Part shown: in pieces, positions 53,695 to 62,766 of the stretch
Numbering within the stretch: the stretch's first letter is position 1
How the letters are laid out: the number at the start of each line of letters is the position of its first letter
Origin: Nitrosomonadales bacterium
GTDB taxonomy: Bacteria; Pseudomonadota; Gammaproteobacteria; Burkholderiales; Gallionellaceae
Assembly: GCA_016235045.1 (NCBI GenBank)
Contig: JACRME010000008.1
Span: forward strand, 496,001 to 560,000
Length of the DNA stretch: 64,000 bases
Direction: 5' to 3'
Program-made: the position numbers and the translations under genes
The notes under the pieces: model-generated
Seen by the model: only the letters and a program-made list of their open reading frames with translations
What the model was told of the DNA's origin: nothing
Database searches by the model: none

Positions 53695-54489
53695 ATGCGC
53701 GCCTATCTCGACCTCATGCAGCACGTGCTGGATCACGGCACCCATAAATCCGACCGCACCGGCACCGGCACTACCAGCGTGTTCGGCTACCAGATGCGTT
53801 TCGACCTGTCGCAGGGTTTCCCGCTGGTCACCACCAAGAAGTGCCACCTGAAATCCATCGTCCATGAACTGTTGTGGTTCCTGCAGGGCAGCACCAACAC
53901 CAGATACCTCAAGGACAACGGGGTTTCCATCTGGGACGAGTGGGCGGACGAGAACGGCGAGCTCGGCCCGGTGTACGGCAAGCAGTGGCGCTCGTGGGAA
54001 AGCGTGGACGGCCGCGCCATCGACCAGATATGGGATGCCGTCGAGCAGATCAAGCATAACCCCGATTCGCGCCGCATCATCGTTTCGGCCTGGAACGTGG
54101 GCGAACTGAACAAGATGGCGCTGGCGCCCTGCCATGCCTTCTTCCAGTTTTATGTGGCGGACGGGAAATTGTCCTGCCAGCTCTACCAGCGCAGCGCCGA
54201 TATCTTCCTCGGCGTACCCTTCAATATAGCCAGCTACGCCCTGCTCACCATGATGATGGCGCAGGTATGCGGCCTGCAATACGGCGACTTCGTGCATACC
54301 TTCGGCGACGCGCACCTTTATTCAAATCACATGGAACAGACGCAATTGCAACTGTCGCGCGAACCGCGTGCGCTGCCAACCATGAAGATCAGCCCCGACG
54401 TGAAGGATATCTTCAAATTCCGATTCGAGGATTTCACGCTGGAGGGTTACGATCCCCACCCCGCCATTAAAGCTCCGGTAGCGGTATGA
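53695..54489 (+). CDS. thyA: Thymidylate synthase
   Basis: Methylates dUMP to dTMP using methylene-tetrahydrofolate. The 264 residues equal E. coli ThyA in length. Present are [20 protein letters not shown], the active-site region [12 protein letters not shown] (nucleophile Cys), [20 protein letters not shown] and [11 protein letters not shown]. It overlaps the dihydrofolate reductase gene as ATGA, the usual folate pair, since the reaction generates dihydrofolate. An inverted repeat occupies the leader (53582-53681). Confidence 0.97.
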   Translation: MRAYLDLMQHVLDHGTHKSDRTGTGTTSVFGYQMRFDLSQGFPLVTTKKCHLKSIVHELLWFLQGSTNTRYLKDNGVSIWDEWADENGELGPVYGKQWRSWESVDGRAIDQIWDAVEQIKHNPDSRRIIVSAWNVGELNKMALAPCHAFFQFYVADGKLSCQLYQRSADIFLGVPFNIASYALLTMMMAQVCGLQYGDFVHTFGDAHLYSNHMEQTQLQLSREPRALPTMKISPDVKDIFKFRFEDFTLEGYDPHPAIKAPVAV

Positions 54490-54974
54490 GCAAACTGTCC
54501 TTGATAGTGGCGATGGCGCGCAATCGGACTATCGGTGTGAACAACACACTGCCTTGGCGCTGCCCGGAAGACCTCAAGCATTTCAAGACGCTGACCATGG
54601 GCCATCACATGATCATGGGGCGCAAGACCTTCGACTCCATCGGCAAGCCGCTGCCGGGACGCACCACCGTGGTGGTCTCGCGCAACGACGATCTTGAGAT
54701 CGCAGGTTGCGTCGTCGCGCACTCGCTGAAAGAGGCGATTGCGATTTGCGCCGACGACAAGGAGATTTTTATCGTAGGCGGTGCCGAGCTTTACCGGCAG
54801 GCCCTGTCGTTGGTTGATACGCTCTACATCACCGAAATCCGGCAGGACGTGGAAGGCGATGCGCATTTCCCCGAGTTCGATAAAAGCGAATGGCGCGAAA
54901 CCTCGCGCGAAGTGCGCTCGCAAGAAACGCCGCAGCCGCTGGAATATCATTTCGTGACCTACTGCAGGAAATAG
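54486..54974 (+). CDS. folA: Dihydrofolate reductase
   Basis: Reduces dihydrofolate to tetrahydrofolate with NADPH, recycling the thymidylate synthase product. The 162 residues carry [45 protein letters not shown] and [13 protein letters not shown], all diagnostic. The start is coupled to the thyA stop (ATGA). A 20-bp perfect inverted repeat follows eight bases after the stop. Confidence 0.97.
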   Translation: MSKLSLIVAMARNRTIGVNNTLPWRCPEDLKHFKTLTMGHHMIMGRKTFDSIGKPLPGRTTVVVSRNDDLEIAGCVVAHSLKEAIAICADDKEIFIVGGAELYRQALSLVDTLYITEIRQDVEGDAHFPEFDKSEWRETSREVRSQETPQPLEYHFVTYCRK

Positions 54975-54981
54975 CCTGGGC

Positions 54982-55036
54982 GCGCCGACGTCCCGTCGGC
55001 AATGGTCGATGTCAAATGCCGACGGGACGTCGGCGC
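54982..55036. repeat. Perfect 20-bp inverted repeat after folA
   Basis: GCGCCGACGTCCCGTCGGCA and its exact complement flank a 15-base loop, and each arm has its own small GCCGACG-like symmetry. It fills the gap between folA and the converging HExxH gene, eight bases from each stop, so it may end transcription both ways though there is no T-run. Confidence 0.85.
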
Positions 55037-55044
55037 TCCCGGAA

Positions 55045-55647
55045 CTAATAAGCCCATATCCAGGCCATCTCGACGCCCTTGCTCGCCACAGCGAGGTTGG
55101 GCACCCACTCCGGCACGTCATCGCCGAACAATCTCCACGCATCCAGTGCCGCCGGGATGGCCATCAGCAATGCCGCCCGGTCGTGCGACATGCCGCTGGC
55201 GCGCGATACGCCGTACACATCGCCGTTGAGTTGGTGCTTGAGGATAGTCAGGTAGGCGGCCGATACGCCCACGCTGGAAATCACAATGCCCGCGCCGAAG
55301 TCCGACGGCGGCGTTTTGCGCTCTTGCCAGTTGTTGTCGCGCAGCACCAGTTCCGACAACACCCATTGCGTCTGGTAACCGGCGGAGGCCAGTTGCAATT
55401 GCCCCGAGCGCGTGAAATCCACGCCCGGATAGGTGATCGACAGGCCGTCGTGGCTCACGCGGTAGCCCTTGCTCTTCGCCACCACCATATGCCCGACCTC
55501 ATGCGCGGCGATGCCGGAGACGACCCCCAGCGTCAGCCTCCCCCAATCCGCCCCGCCTAGCGACCAGCCTTCGCCCCAGACATTCATCGGCAAAATGGCG
55601 AACGACCATCCCAACAACAAAACCATCCCGAGTTTTTTCATATTCAC
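55045..55647 (-). CDS. Exported or membrane HExxH protein, unrecognised
   Basis: A 200-residue protein with an N-terminal hydrophobic stretch (~6-22, possible signal peptide cut near VWG). A zinc-metalloprotease-like motif AAHEVGHMVVAKSKG lies at residues ~48-62, and more hydrophobic segments follow (DFGAGIVISSVGVSAAYLTIL; AALLMAIPAALDAWRLFG). The HEVGH in a hydrophobic setting recalls site-2-protease-like or DUF membrane peptidases, but no third metal ligand is obvious and I do not recognise the family. It converges with thyA-folA. ATG codons at 55647 and 55641 both fit. Confidence 0.7.
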   Translation of the reverse strand: MNMKKLGMVLLLGWSFAILPMNVWGEGWSLGGADWGRLTLGVVSGIAAHEVGHMVVAKSKGYRVSHDGLSITYPGVDFTRSGQLQLASAGYQTQWVLSELVLRDNNWQERKTPPSDFGAGIVISSVGVSAAYLTILKHQLNGDVYGVSRASGMSHDRAALLMAIPAALDAWRLFGDDVPEWVPNLAVASKGVEMAWIWAY

Positions 55648-55734
55648 GCTGCACGCACTTATACCGACACAGCCGCCATTGTCTCATCCGGTATAATCCG
55701 GCGCAGCATTTCGTCAACCAAGAAGAATCCCGCC

Positions 55735-56811
55735 ATGAAATACCTGAAATCCGAACTCCCCATCGCCATCGCGCTCATCGTGCTCGGTTTGGGCTTTGCG
55801 CTGGAACACGGCGCAGTCGAACACGGTGGCGCTACGCTGTGGGGCCTGCTGCTGGTGATCCTCGCCGCCATCATCGGCGTCGCCTTCCGCATCGCGCACC
55901 ACGCCGAAGTGCTGGCGCTGCGCCTGGGCGAACCCTACGGCACGCTGATCCTCACGCTGGCGGCAGTCTCCGTCGAAGTGGTGATCCTGATCGTGCTGCT
56001 GCAGGGCGCACCGAACCCGACGCTGGCGCGCGACACCGTGTTCGCCGCCGTGATGTTCGACATCAACGGCATCCTCGGCCTCGCCGCCATCGTCGGCGGC
56101 CTCAAGCATGGCCAGACCAAGTACAACATCTCCTCGGCCAACTCCTATGTCGCCATGCTGCTGGTCGCCATCGGCATCGGCATGTTCATCCCGGACTTCG
56201 TGCCGGATGCGCAGTGGCATTTCTACTCTGTGTTCTCGGTATGCACGATGGCGCTGATGTACGTCGGCTTCCTGCGCTTGCAGACCGTGGAGCATCGCAA
56301 GTTCTTCGAGTACTCCTCCGAGACCGACGAGGAAGCGCACGACGAGGCGCACAGTCCGAACGCGCTGCACGTCGCGATGATGGTCGGCGCGATCATATTG
56401 GTCGGCCTGCTTTCGGAAGTGATGTCGGTGTTGCTGGATGCGGGACTCGCCGGCAGCAGCCTGCCCAAGGCCATCCCCGCCGTGCTGGTCGCGCTGATCT
56501 CCGCCAGCCCGGAGATCCTTACCGCCCTGCGCGCCGCGCAGAACAACCGCATGCAGACCACGGTCAACATCGCGCTCGGCGCATCCTTGGCCACCGTGCT
56601 GCTCACCCTGCCGGTGATCGAGGGCATCGCGCTGTTCACCGGCGAACGCATCGTCATGGCGCTCACCCCGGTGCAGGCCGGCATGCTGCTGCTCACCTTC
56701 GTCACCGTGATGAACAACCTGCACGACGGCGAGACCAACGCCATCGAGGGCATCAGCCACTTTGCGCTGTTTGCGGCGTTCATCGCGTTGGTGATGATGG
56801 GGTTGATCTAG
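55735..56811 (+). CDS. Ca2+:H+ antiporter ChaA-like
   Basis: A 358-residue inner-membrane exchanger of the Ca2+:cation antiporter superfamily with 11 helices and two related halves. The alpha-repeats are GEPYGTLILTLAAVSVEVVILIV and ISASPEILTALRAAQNNRMQTTVNIALGAS. An acidic His-rich loop (ETDEEAHDEAHSP) joins the halves, as in ChaA. It stands alone. Calcium, sodium and potassium have all been reported as ions for relatives. Confidence 0.9.
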   Translation: MKYLKSELPIAIALIVLGLGFALEHGAVEHGGATLWGLLLVILAAIIGVAFRIAHHAEVLALRLGEPYGTLILTLAAVSVEVVILIVLLQGAPNPTLARDTVFAAVMFDINGILGLAAIVGGLKHGQTKYNISSANSYVAMLLVAIGIGMFIPDFVPDAQWHFYSVFSVCTMALMYVGFLRLQTVEHRKFFEYSSETDEEAHDEAHSPNALHVAMMVGAIILVGLLSEVMSVLLDAGLAGSSLPKAIPAVLVALISASPEILTALRAAQNNRMQTTVNIALGASLATVLLTLPVIEGIALFTGERIVMALTPVQAGMLLLTFVTVMNNLHDGETNAIEGISHFALFAAFIALVMMGLI

Positions 56812-56817
56812 GAAGCT

Positions 56818-56999
56818 CGTCATTCCGGCGCTGCGTGTGTTGTTGGGGCTTTAGCCCCTTACAACCACGGCGTACCCCTTGCGGGTGAAGGCCGGAATCC
56901 AGTTCAAAGGAAAATCCCCGCGTAGCGGGTCAAAACCAGGTTTGGTCCGCTTCGCGGGCTGTTTGTTTTTGCTGGATTCAGGCCTGCGCCGGAATGACG
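56818..56999. repeat. Composite inverted-repeat element between chaA-like and chrA
   Basis: Ends in perfect 14-base inverted arms (CGTCATTCCGGCGC / GCGCCGGAATGACG), with a second inner pair GGAATCCAG / CTGGATTC. Inside are hairpins GGGGCTTTAGCCCC and CCCGCGTAGCGGG and the string CGTACCCCTTGCGGGTG shared with repeat copy C. CGTCATTCCGGC-type ends are familiar from dispersed elements of proteobacteria. Confidence 0.8.
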
Positions 57000-57007
57000 G
57001 ATTTGAA

Positions 57008-58363
57008 TCAGAAGATGGTTTTCAGCACGAGACCGATCACGGCACTGGCCGCGATGACTTCGATGACGCCGCGCTTGAAGCGGAACAACGCCACCGCAGC
57101 CGCCAGCGCAAGCAAGGCCGACACCCAGTCGAACGCCCCCTCAAATCCCTTCGGCCACAGCACGTGATAGCCGAAGAACAGCCCCAGATTCAAAATCACG
57201 CCGACCACCGCCGCGGTGATCGCGGTGAGCGGTGCGGTGAACTTGAGGTCGCCGTGCGTGGTCTCGACCAGCGGGCCGCCGGCGAAGATGAACATGAACG
57301 AGGGCAGGAAGGTGAACCATGTCACCAGGATTGCGGCGACCGCACCGGCCAGGAACACATTCTCCGCGCCGAACAGCGCCTGCGTGTAACCGCCAATGAA
57401 GCCGACGAACGCCACCACCATGATGAGCGGCCCCGGTGTGGTCTCGCCGAGTGCCAGACCGTCGATCATCTGCGTCGGCGTGAGCCAGCCGTAATGCACG
57501 ACCGCGCCCTGATACACATAGGGCAGCACCGCATAAGCGCCGCCGAAGGTGAGCAGCGCGGCCTTGGTGAAGAACCAGCCCATCTGGGTGAACGTGTGAT
57601 CCCAGCCATAACTCAGCGTCAGCAGCGCCATCGGCAGCAGCCACAGCAGGCCGCCGAGCACCGCCACTTTTGCCAGCCCTGACCACCTGAATTTCGCGTG
57701 TTCCGGTGTCGGCGTGTGGTCGTCGATCAGCGCCGCGCCGAAAGATTTTCCCGCTTTGCCGTGCCCGCCGCCGAGCGCGAACTTGTCCGGCATAAAGCGT
57801 CCGCCGAAGTATCCGATCAGCGCCGCGACCATGACGATGGCCGGGAACGGCACATTGAGCGCGAAGATCGCCACGAACGCCGCCGCCGCGATGGCCCACA
57901 GCCAGTTGTTCTTGAGCGCGCGCGAACCAATGCGATACGCGGCCTGCACCACGATGGCGGTCACCGCCGGTTTGATGCCGTAGAACAACCCGGCCACCAG
58001 CGGCACATCGCCGAACGCGATATAGAACCAGGACAGCGCGATCAGGATGAACAGCGAGGGAAGCAGGAACATCACCCCCGCGATGATGCCACCCCAGCCC
58101 CGGTGCATCAGCCAGCCGATGTAGGTGGCGAGCTGGATCGCCTCCGGGCCGGGCAGCAGCATGCAGTAGTTGAGCGCATGCAGAAAGCGCTTCTCGGAGA
58201 TCCAGCGTTTCTGTTCGACCAGATCGTGATGCATAAGGGCGATCTGCCCGGCCGGGCCGCCGAAGCTGATGAAGCCGAGTTTGAGCCAATAGCGGAAGGC
58301 CTGCGCCAAGGTGACCCGGGCAGGGGCTTGGGTGTTGTCGGAAGTTTGCTGCGTCGTGTCCAT
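57008..58363 (-). CDS. chrA: Chromate transporter, long-chain CHR family
   Basis: A 451-residue two-domain CHR protein that would export chromate with proton exchange. Both halves carry the family pattern: FRYWLKLGFISFGGPAGQIALMH with LNYCMLLPGPEAIQLATYIGW in the first, and FFTKAALLTFGGAYAVLPYV with DGLALGETTPGPLIMVVAFVGF in the second. About ten helices in all. ATG at 58363 follows AAGGAGGAATC. No chrB regulator is adjacent. Confidence 0.93.
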   Translation of the reverse strand: MDTTQQTSDNTQAPARVTLAQAFRYWLKLGFISFGGPAGQIALMHHDLVEQKRWISEKRFLHALNYCMLLPGPEAIQLATYIGWLMHRGWGGIIAGVMFLLPSLFILIALSWFYIAFGDVPLVAGLFYGIKPAVTAIVVQAAYRIGSRALKNNWLWAIAAAAFVAIFALNVPFPAIVMVAALIGYFGGRFMPDKFALGGGHGKAGKSFGAALIDDHTPTPEHAKFRWSGLAKVAVLGGLLWLLPMALLTLSYGWDHTFTQMGWFFTKAALLTFGGAYAVLPYVYQGAVVHYGWLTPTQMIDGLALGETTPGPLIMVVAFVGFIGGYTQALFGAENVFLAGAVAAILVTWFTFLPSFMFIFAGGPLVETTHGDLKFTAPLTAITAAVVGVILNLGLFFGYHVLWPKGFEGAFDWVSALLALAAAVALFRFKRGVIEVIAASAVIGLVLKTIF

Positions 58364-58568
58364 GATTCCTCCTTGGGATGATCCAATGTAGCGCAGACCT
58401 TGGACGAGGAATCGTCTTGAAGCGGGGAGGCTGCCATATCCCCGATAGAGCGGATTATGTGCGTTTCACCGGAACCGGACAAGCTTGCTCGGGCAATACA
58501 CCTGCACCGGTTCCGGTCATGTGCTTGTGGCATACTTCGCGGCTGTTAAAAACCCCCGAGATATCGCC

Positions 58569-59780
58569 ATGCACGCCGCCATGAGCACCACCGAAATCTT
58601 CCTCATCGCGATGACGTTGATCTTCACCATCCCCTATCTCATCTGGCGGGTGGGCAGGACGGAGTACTACGCGCCGTTGGTGGTGGTGCAGATCATCACC
58701 GGCATCCTGCTCGGCCCCGGCATCCTGGGCGCGGCCTTTCCCGATTACTACGGCTTCGTATTCACCCCGCAGGTCATCCAGTCGCTCAACGGCATCGCGT
58801 GGTGGGCGGTGATGGTGTTCGTGTGGATCGCGGGCATCGAACTCGACCTGCGCCAGGCGTGGAAATATCGCCGCGAAAGCGGCATCACCGCCGGGCTGGC
58901 GCTCGGCACACCGCTGCTGTTCGGCTGCCTCGCCGGTCTGGGCATGCTGATGTGCGACGGCTGGATCGGCCCCAGGGCGCTGAGCTGGCAATTCGTACTG
59001 GGCGTAGGCATGGCCTGCGCCGTCACCGCGCTGCCCATCCTCATCCTGTTCATGGAAAAACTCGCCATCCTGCGCCAGCCCATCGGCCAGCGCATCCTGC
59101 GCTACGCCAGCATGGACGACGTCGCCATCTGGGGCGTACTGGCGCTGATTCTGATGGACTGGGAGCGCGTCGGCAAACAGCTCGGCTTCCTGATCGCCTT
59201 CGCCGTCGCCGCTTATCTGTTCCGCAAACTCATGGTGTGGCTGGAAGAGCGCGACCGCTGGTATGTCGGCCTGATCTGGCTGGCGGTGTGCGGCTTCGGC
59301 GCCGACTGGTCCGGCCTGCACTTCATGGTCGGCGCTTTCCTCGCCGGCGCGGTCACCGACAGCCACTGGTTCGACCAGAAGAAAATGGACCTGATGCGCC
59401 ACCACGTGCTGCTGGTGATCATGCCGGTGTTCTTCCTCAGCACCGGCCTGCGCACCAACTGGGCAATGGGCGGCAGCACCGTGTTCATTGCCGCCGGCGT
59501 GCTGCTGCTTGCCTCGGTGTCGGGAAAACTGATCGGCATCCACGCCGCCGGGAAGATTCTGAAATGGAAGCCGGGCGAAGCCTCCATCATCGGCTGGCTG
59601 CTGCAAACCAAGGCGCTGATCATGATCATCTTCGCCAACATCCTGCTCGACAAGCAGATCATCACCAGCGAGACCTTCACCGCGCTGTTGCTGATGGCCG
59701 TCGCCAGCACCATGCTGACCGTGCCGGTGGTGTCGCCGAAGCTGGAGCGGATGAAAGAGATCATCTTCAGGTCGAAGTGA
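58569..59780 (+). CDS. Kef-type cation:proton antiporter
   Basis: A 403-residue inner-membrane antiporter of the CPA2 class, with some 12 helices: VVVQIITGILLGPGILG, VFVWIAGIELDLRQAWKY, ACAVTALPILILFMEKLAIL, RYASMDDVAIWGVLALI and SGLHFMVGAFLAGAV. It has no C-terminal Rossmann (TrkA-N) domain, unlike KefB/C. The start is 58569 or 58581; the former has CCGAGA upstream. Repeat copy D follows 13 bases after the stop. The ion is unknown. Confidence 0.87.
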   Translation: MHAAMSTTEIFLIAMTLIFTIPYLIWRVGRTEYYAPLVVVQIITGILLGPGILGAAFPDYYGFVFTPQVIQSLNGIAWWAVMVFVWIAGIELDLRQAWKYRRESGITAGLALGTPLLFGCLAGLGMLMCDGWIGPRALSWQFVLGVGMACAVTALPILILFMEKLAILRQPIGQRILRYASMDDVAIWGVLALILMDWERVGKQLGFLIAFAVAAYLFRKLMVWLEERDRWYVGLIWLAVCGFGADWSGLHFMVGAFLAGAVTDSHWFDQKKMDLMRHHVLLVIMPVFFLSTGLRTNWAMGGSTVFIAAGVLLLASVSGKLIGIHAAGKILKWKPGEASIIGWLLQTKALIMIIFANILLDKQIITSETFTALLLMAVASTMLTVPVVSPKLERMKEIIFRSK

Positions 59781-59793
59781 TCTTGGCCAACAT

Positions 59794-59894
59794 CCCCTCC
59801 CCCTTGCAGGGGGAGGGTTAGGGTGGGGGTAGAGTCTCAGGGATTTCTCACAGTTCTACCCCCATCCCAACCTTCCCCCTGCAAGGGGGAAGGA
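59794..59894. repeat. Dispersed paired-hairpin element, copy D
   Basis: The shortest copy: left arm CCCCTCCCCCTTGCAGGGGG, inner GGTGGGGGTAGA, a ~22-base centre, then TTCTACCCCCATCCCAACC and CCTTCCCCCTGCAAGGGGGA. It lies between the antiporter and rlhA genes. Confidence 0.88.
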
Positions 59895-59948
59895 GCTGTA
59901 CGGCGCTGGCCCAGGCGATGGGGCTATCCCCTCCGGTATAATCCGGCG

Positions 59949-62063
59949 ATGACTGAATCTACCCAGGCCCTCGAACTCCTCGCCCCCGCCCTTGAGCTTC
60001 TCGCACCGGCAAAAACCGCCGCCATTGCCCGCGAGGCCATATTGCACGGCGCGGATGCCGTCTACATCGGCGGACCGTCGTTCGGTGCGCGCGACAAGGC
60101 GGGCAACTCGCTGCAAGACATCGCAGAACTGGTGAACTTCGCACACCGCTTCCGCGCCAAAATATATGTCACGCTCAACACCATCCTGCACGACAGCGAA
60201 CTGGATGCGGCGCGCAAGCTCGCGCACGACTGCTACGACATCGGCGTGGACGCACTCATCGTGCAAGACATGGGCCTGCTCGAACTCGACCTGCCACCCA
60301 TCGATCTGCATGCATCTACACAGTGCGACATCCGCACGCCGGAGAAGGCGAGGTTCCTCGCCGATGTCGGCTTTTCGCAACTGGTGCTGGCGCGCGAACT
60401 GACCATCGAGGAAATCAAAGCCGTGCGTGCCGCCGTGCCGGCCGACACCGTCATCGAACACTTCATCCACGGCGCACTGTGCGTGGCCTATTCCGGCCAG
60501 TGCTACATCAGCCACGCGCACACCGGGCGCAGCGCCAACCGCGGTGACTGCTCGCAGGCCTGCCGCCTGCCTTACACGCTGCAAGACGACAAAGGCCAGA
60601 TCGTCGCGTTCGAGAAACACCTGCTGTCGGTGAAGGACAACAACCAGAGCGGCAACCTGCGCGCGTTGATCGACGCCGGGGTGCGCAGCTTCAAGATCGA
60701 GGGGCGCTACAAGGATGCGCCCTATGTGAAGAACATCACCGGCCACTACCGCCAGTTGCTCGACGAGATTTTGAACGAGCGTCCGGAGTTACATTCTGCC
60801 TCCAGCGGCAAAACGAAACTGCTGTTCACGCCGAATCCGGACAAGACCTTCCATCGCGGCGCAACGGATTACTTCTCGCAGGGCCGCAAGGCCAACATCG
60901 GCGCTTTTGACACGCCCACTTTCGTCGGGCTGGAACTCGGCTGCGTGACCAAGCTCGGCGACATGTGGTTCGAGATGGAATCCAACGAAGACCTGGCCAA
61001 CAGCGACGGCCTGAATTACCTGCACAAGCGCGAAGTGATCGGTTTGCAGGCGAACGTGGTCGAGCACAAAGGTAAAGTGTGGCGCGTATTCCCGAACGAA
61101 CCCATGCACACCCTGACCGGCTTGCGCGTCGGCCTCGCCATCAGCCGCAACCGCGACCACGCCTGGGAAATGACGCTCAACAAGAAATCCGCCGAACGCA
61201 GGATCGGCATACACGCTGCCTTCGCCGAAACGGCGGATGGCTTCTCGCTCACCCTGCAAGATGAGGATGACATCAGCGCCACCGTCAGCGCCGCGTTTGA
61301 AAAGCAGACCGCCAAGAATCCGGCGGAAGCGGAAAGCAGCGTGCGCGAACAGCTGGCGCGTTTCGGCAATACCGATTTCGAATTGCGCCCCACAACTCCA
61401 TCCCCTCTCCCTTGCAGGGAGAGGGCTAGGGAGAGGGTGGAATTTCAGGCATCACTCAACGCTTCTACCCCCACCCCAGCCCTGATGGAACTACCAGCCA
61501 TTCGACTAAGCCCGCAAGCGGGCAAGTCGCTGGTTGTCCCCCTGCAAGGGGGAGGGAGTGCCGAAGCTATTGCGATTCACTGGACACAACCCTGGTTCGT
61601 CCCCAGTTCGCTTGCCAACAAACTCCGCCGCGACGCCGTGGAAAAACTCGAAGCCGCCCGCCTCGCCGCACATCAACCGCTACCGCGCAAAGCTGCGGTG
61701 GAACCGCCCGCGCAGTATCCGGAAGAGACACTTTCCTACCTCGCCAATGTCTACAACTCCGCCGCGCAATCCTTCTACGCCAAGCACGGCGTCAAGCTCA
61801 TGGCTGCCGCCTACGAACAACACCAGGAAACCGGCGAAGTCTCGCTGATGATCACCCGCCACTGCATCCGCTATTCGCTGAGCCTGTGCCCGCGACAAGC
61901 CAGGGGCGTGATCGGTGTGCAGGGCCAGGTGCGCGCCGAGCCGATGATGCTGGTCAACGGCAGCGAAAAGTTGAGACTGGAATTCGACTGCAGGAAATGC
62001 GAGATGCATGTGATGGGCAAGATGAAAAAGCACATTCTGAAGACATCGCCACCGATGGTGTAA
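59949..62063 (+). CDS. rlhA: 23S rRNA 5-hydroxycytidine synthase RlhA (U32 family) with an in-frame repeat insert
   Basis: In E. coli RlhA (YdcP) hydroxylates C2501 of 23S rRNA. Very close blocks are AAIAREAILHGADAVYIGGP, ELDLPPIDLHASTQCDIRTPE, HFIHGALCVAYSGQCYISHA, GRSANRGDCSQACRLPYTL and the Cys-rich C-terminal FDCRKCEMHVMGKMKKHIL. The length is 704 residues, against ~650 in E. coli. The excess is a ~52-residue stretch (residues ~485-537, ending VPLQGGG) encoded by repeat copy E, lying between the U32 core and the C-terminal region. A second oddity is a duplicated LELLAPA near the N-terminus. The start at 59949 (MTESTQ) is chosen over an upstream frame that runs through repeat D. Confidence 0.93.
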   Translation: MTESTQALELLAPALELLAPAKTAAIAREAILHGADAVYIGGPSFGARDKAGNSLQDIAELVNFAHRFRAKIYVTLNTILHDSELDAARKLAHDCYDIGVDALIVQDMGLLELDLPPIDLHASTQCDIRTPEKARFLADVGFSQLVLARELTIEEIKAVRAAVPADTVIEHFIHGALCVAYSGQCYISHAHTGRSANRGDCSQACRLPYTLQDDKGQIVAFEKHLLSVKDNNQSGNLRALIDAGVRSFKIEGRYKDAPYVKNITGHYRQLLDEILNERPELHSASSGKTKLLFTPNPDKTFHRGATDYFSQGRKANIGAFDTPTFVGLELGCVTKLGDMWFEMESNEDLANSDGLNYLHKREVIGLQANVVEHKGKVWRVFPNEPMHTLTGLRVGLAISRNRDHAWEMTLNKKSAERRIGIHAAFAETADGFSLTLQDEDDISATVSAAFEKQTAKNPAEAESSVREQLARFGNTDFELRPTTPSPLPCRERARERVEFQASLNASTPTPALMELPAIRLSPQAGKSLVVPLQGGGSAEAIAIHWTQPWFVPSSLANKLRRDAVEKLEAARLAAHQPLPRKAAVEPPAQYPEETLSYLANVYNSAAQSFYAKHGVKLMAAAYEQHQETGEVSLMITRHCIRYSLSLCPRQARGVIGVQGQVRAEPMMLVNGSEKLRLEFDCRKCEMHVMGKMKKHILKTSPPMV
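61402..61558. repeat. Dispersed paired-hairpin element, copy E (inside rlhA)
   Basis: Arms CCCCTCTCCCTTGCAGGGAGAGG and CCCCCTGCAAGGGGGAGGG, with the GGTGGAA and CTTCTACCCCCACCCC inner tracts. The right half holds the GCCCGC-AA-GCGGGC module shared with copy B (about 72 of 75 bases alike, inverted). It is read in frame by rlhA. Confidence 0.88.
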
Positions 62064-62252
62064 TCAATGCTCCCCATTGCCGGGGACAAGTCACAGTGAA
62101 CTATTCACTCTTTATTCTGTCGCCTTGTAGTTCCAATGCCTCTCTTCAATAATGCGCCTGCCGGATACGTCCACATTATCCGACTGACGTAGCTGCCGTG
62201 CGGGGTGGGCCGTTACGTTGCTCCCTCGAACCCCGTGCATTCGGAGGTAATC

Positions 62253-62630
62253 ATGGTAATTCGCACATTGACTGTTTCGGCGCTTGCTTGCTCGTTGATA
62301 CTCGCTGGTGGTGTTGCTGTCGCAGCGGACAAGGTTCAGGCGCAGGATCGAACCCAGGATCAGACCAAACTGCAAGATCAGGAACAGATATACGGCAGCC
62401 AGTTGATGACCGAGCAGGAGCGCATGCAGCATCGCAGCATGATGCGTTCATTCAAGACCAATGAAGAGCGCGAGGCGTATCGCATGGAGCACCACAAGAG
62501 AATGCAGGAGCGCGCCAAGGAAAAGGGAGTGACGTTGCCGGATGAGCCCATGGCACAGGGCAGGATGATGGGGCCCGGTGGCGGCATGGGCCCGGCCGGA
62601 GGAGGCATGGGTGCCGGAGGCCGGAAATAG
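62253..62630 (+). CDS. Small exported Gln/Met/Gly-rich protein, unrecognised
   Basis: A 125-residue protein with a signal peptide (cut near AVA-AD, residue ~26). A charged helical middle is rich in Gln, Glu, Arg and Met (DQTKLQDQEQIYGSQLMTEQ; MQHRSMMRSF; MEHHKRMQERAKEK), and the tail is Gly/Met-rich (MMGPGGGMGPAGGGMGAGG). Similar small periplasmic proteins occur in betaproteobacteria without known function; Met and His clusters might bind metal. GGAGGTAATC before the ATG sets the start, and a terminator follows. Confidence 0.75.
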   Translation: MVIRTLTVSALACSLILAGGVAVAADKVQAQDRTQDQTKLQDQEQIYGSQLMTEQERMQHRSMMRSFKTNEEREAYRMEHHKRMQERAKEKGVTLPDEPMAQGRMMGPGGGMGPAGGGMGAGGRK

Positions 62631-62656
62631 GCGTTGACTCAAATTTGTGCAACGGC

Positions 62657-62690
62657 AAAAAGCGGATGCTGGCATCCGCTTTTTGTTTTT
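62657..62690 (+). terminator. Rho-independent terminator after the small exported protein
   Basis: AAAAGCGGATGC and GCATCCGCTTTT form a 12-bp stem with a two-base gap, followed by TTTTTGTTTTT on the plus strand, 27 bases after the stop at 62630. Confidence 0.92.
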
Positions 62691-62766
62691 GCAGCATGGC
62701 CTGCGCGGATGGTCAAAGACGATGGATTCCGGTACATTTAGACATCAATCTCTCAAGGAGCGATGC

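Noticed and set aside
59823-59948. Upstream start for rlhA
   Set aside because: The extension runs through repeat copy D; E. coli RlhA alignment begins at about the ATG at 59949.
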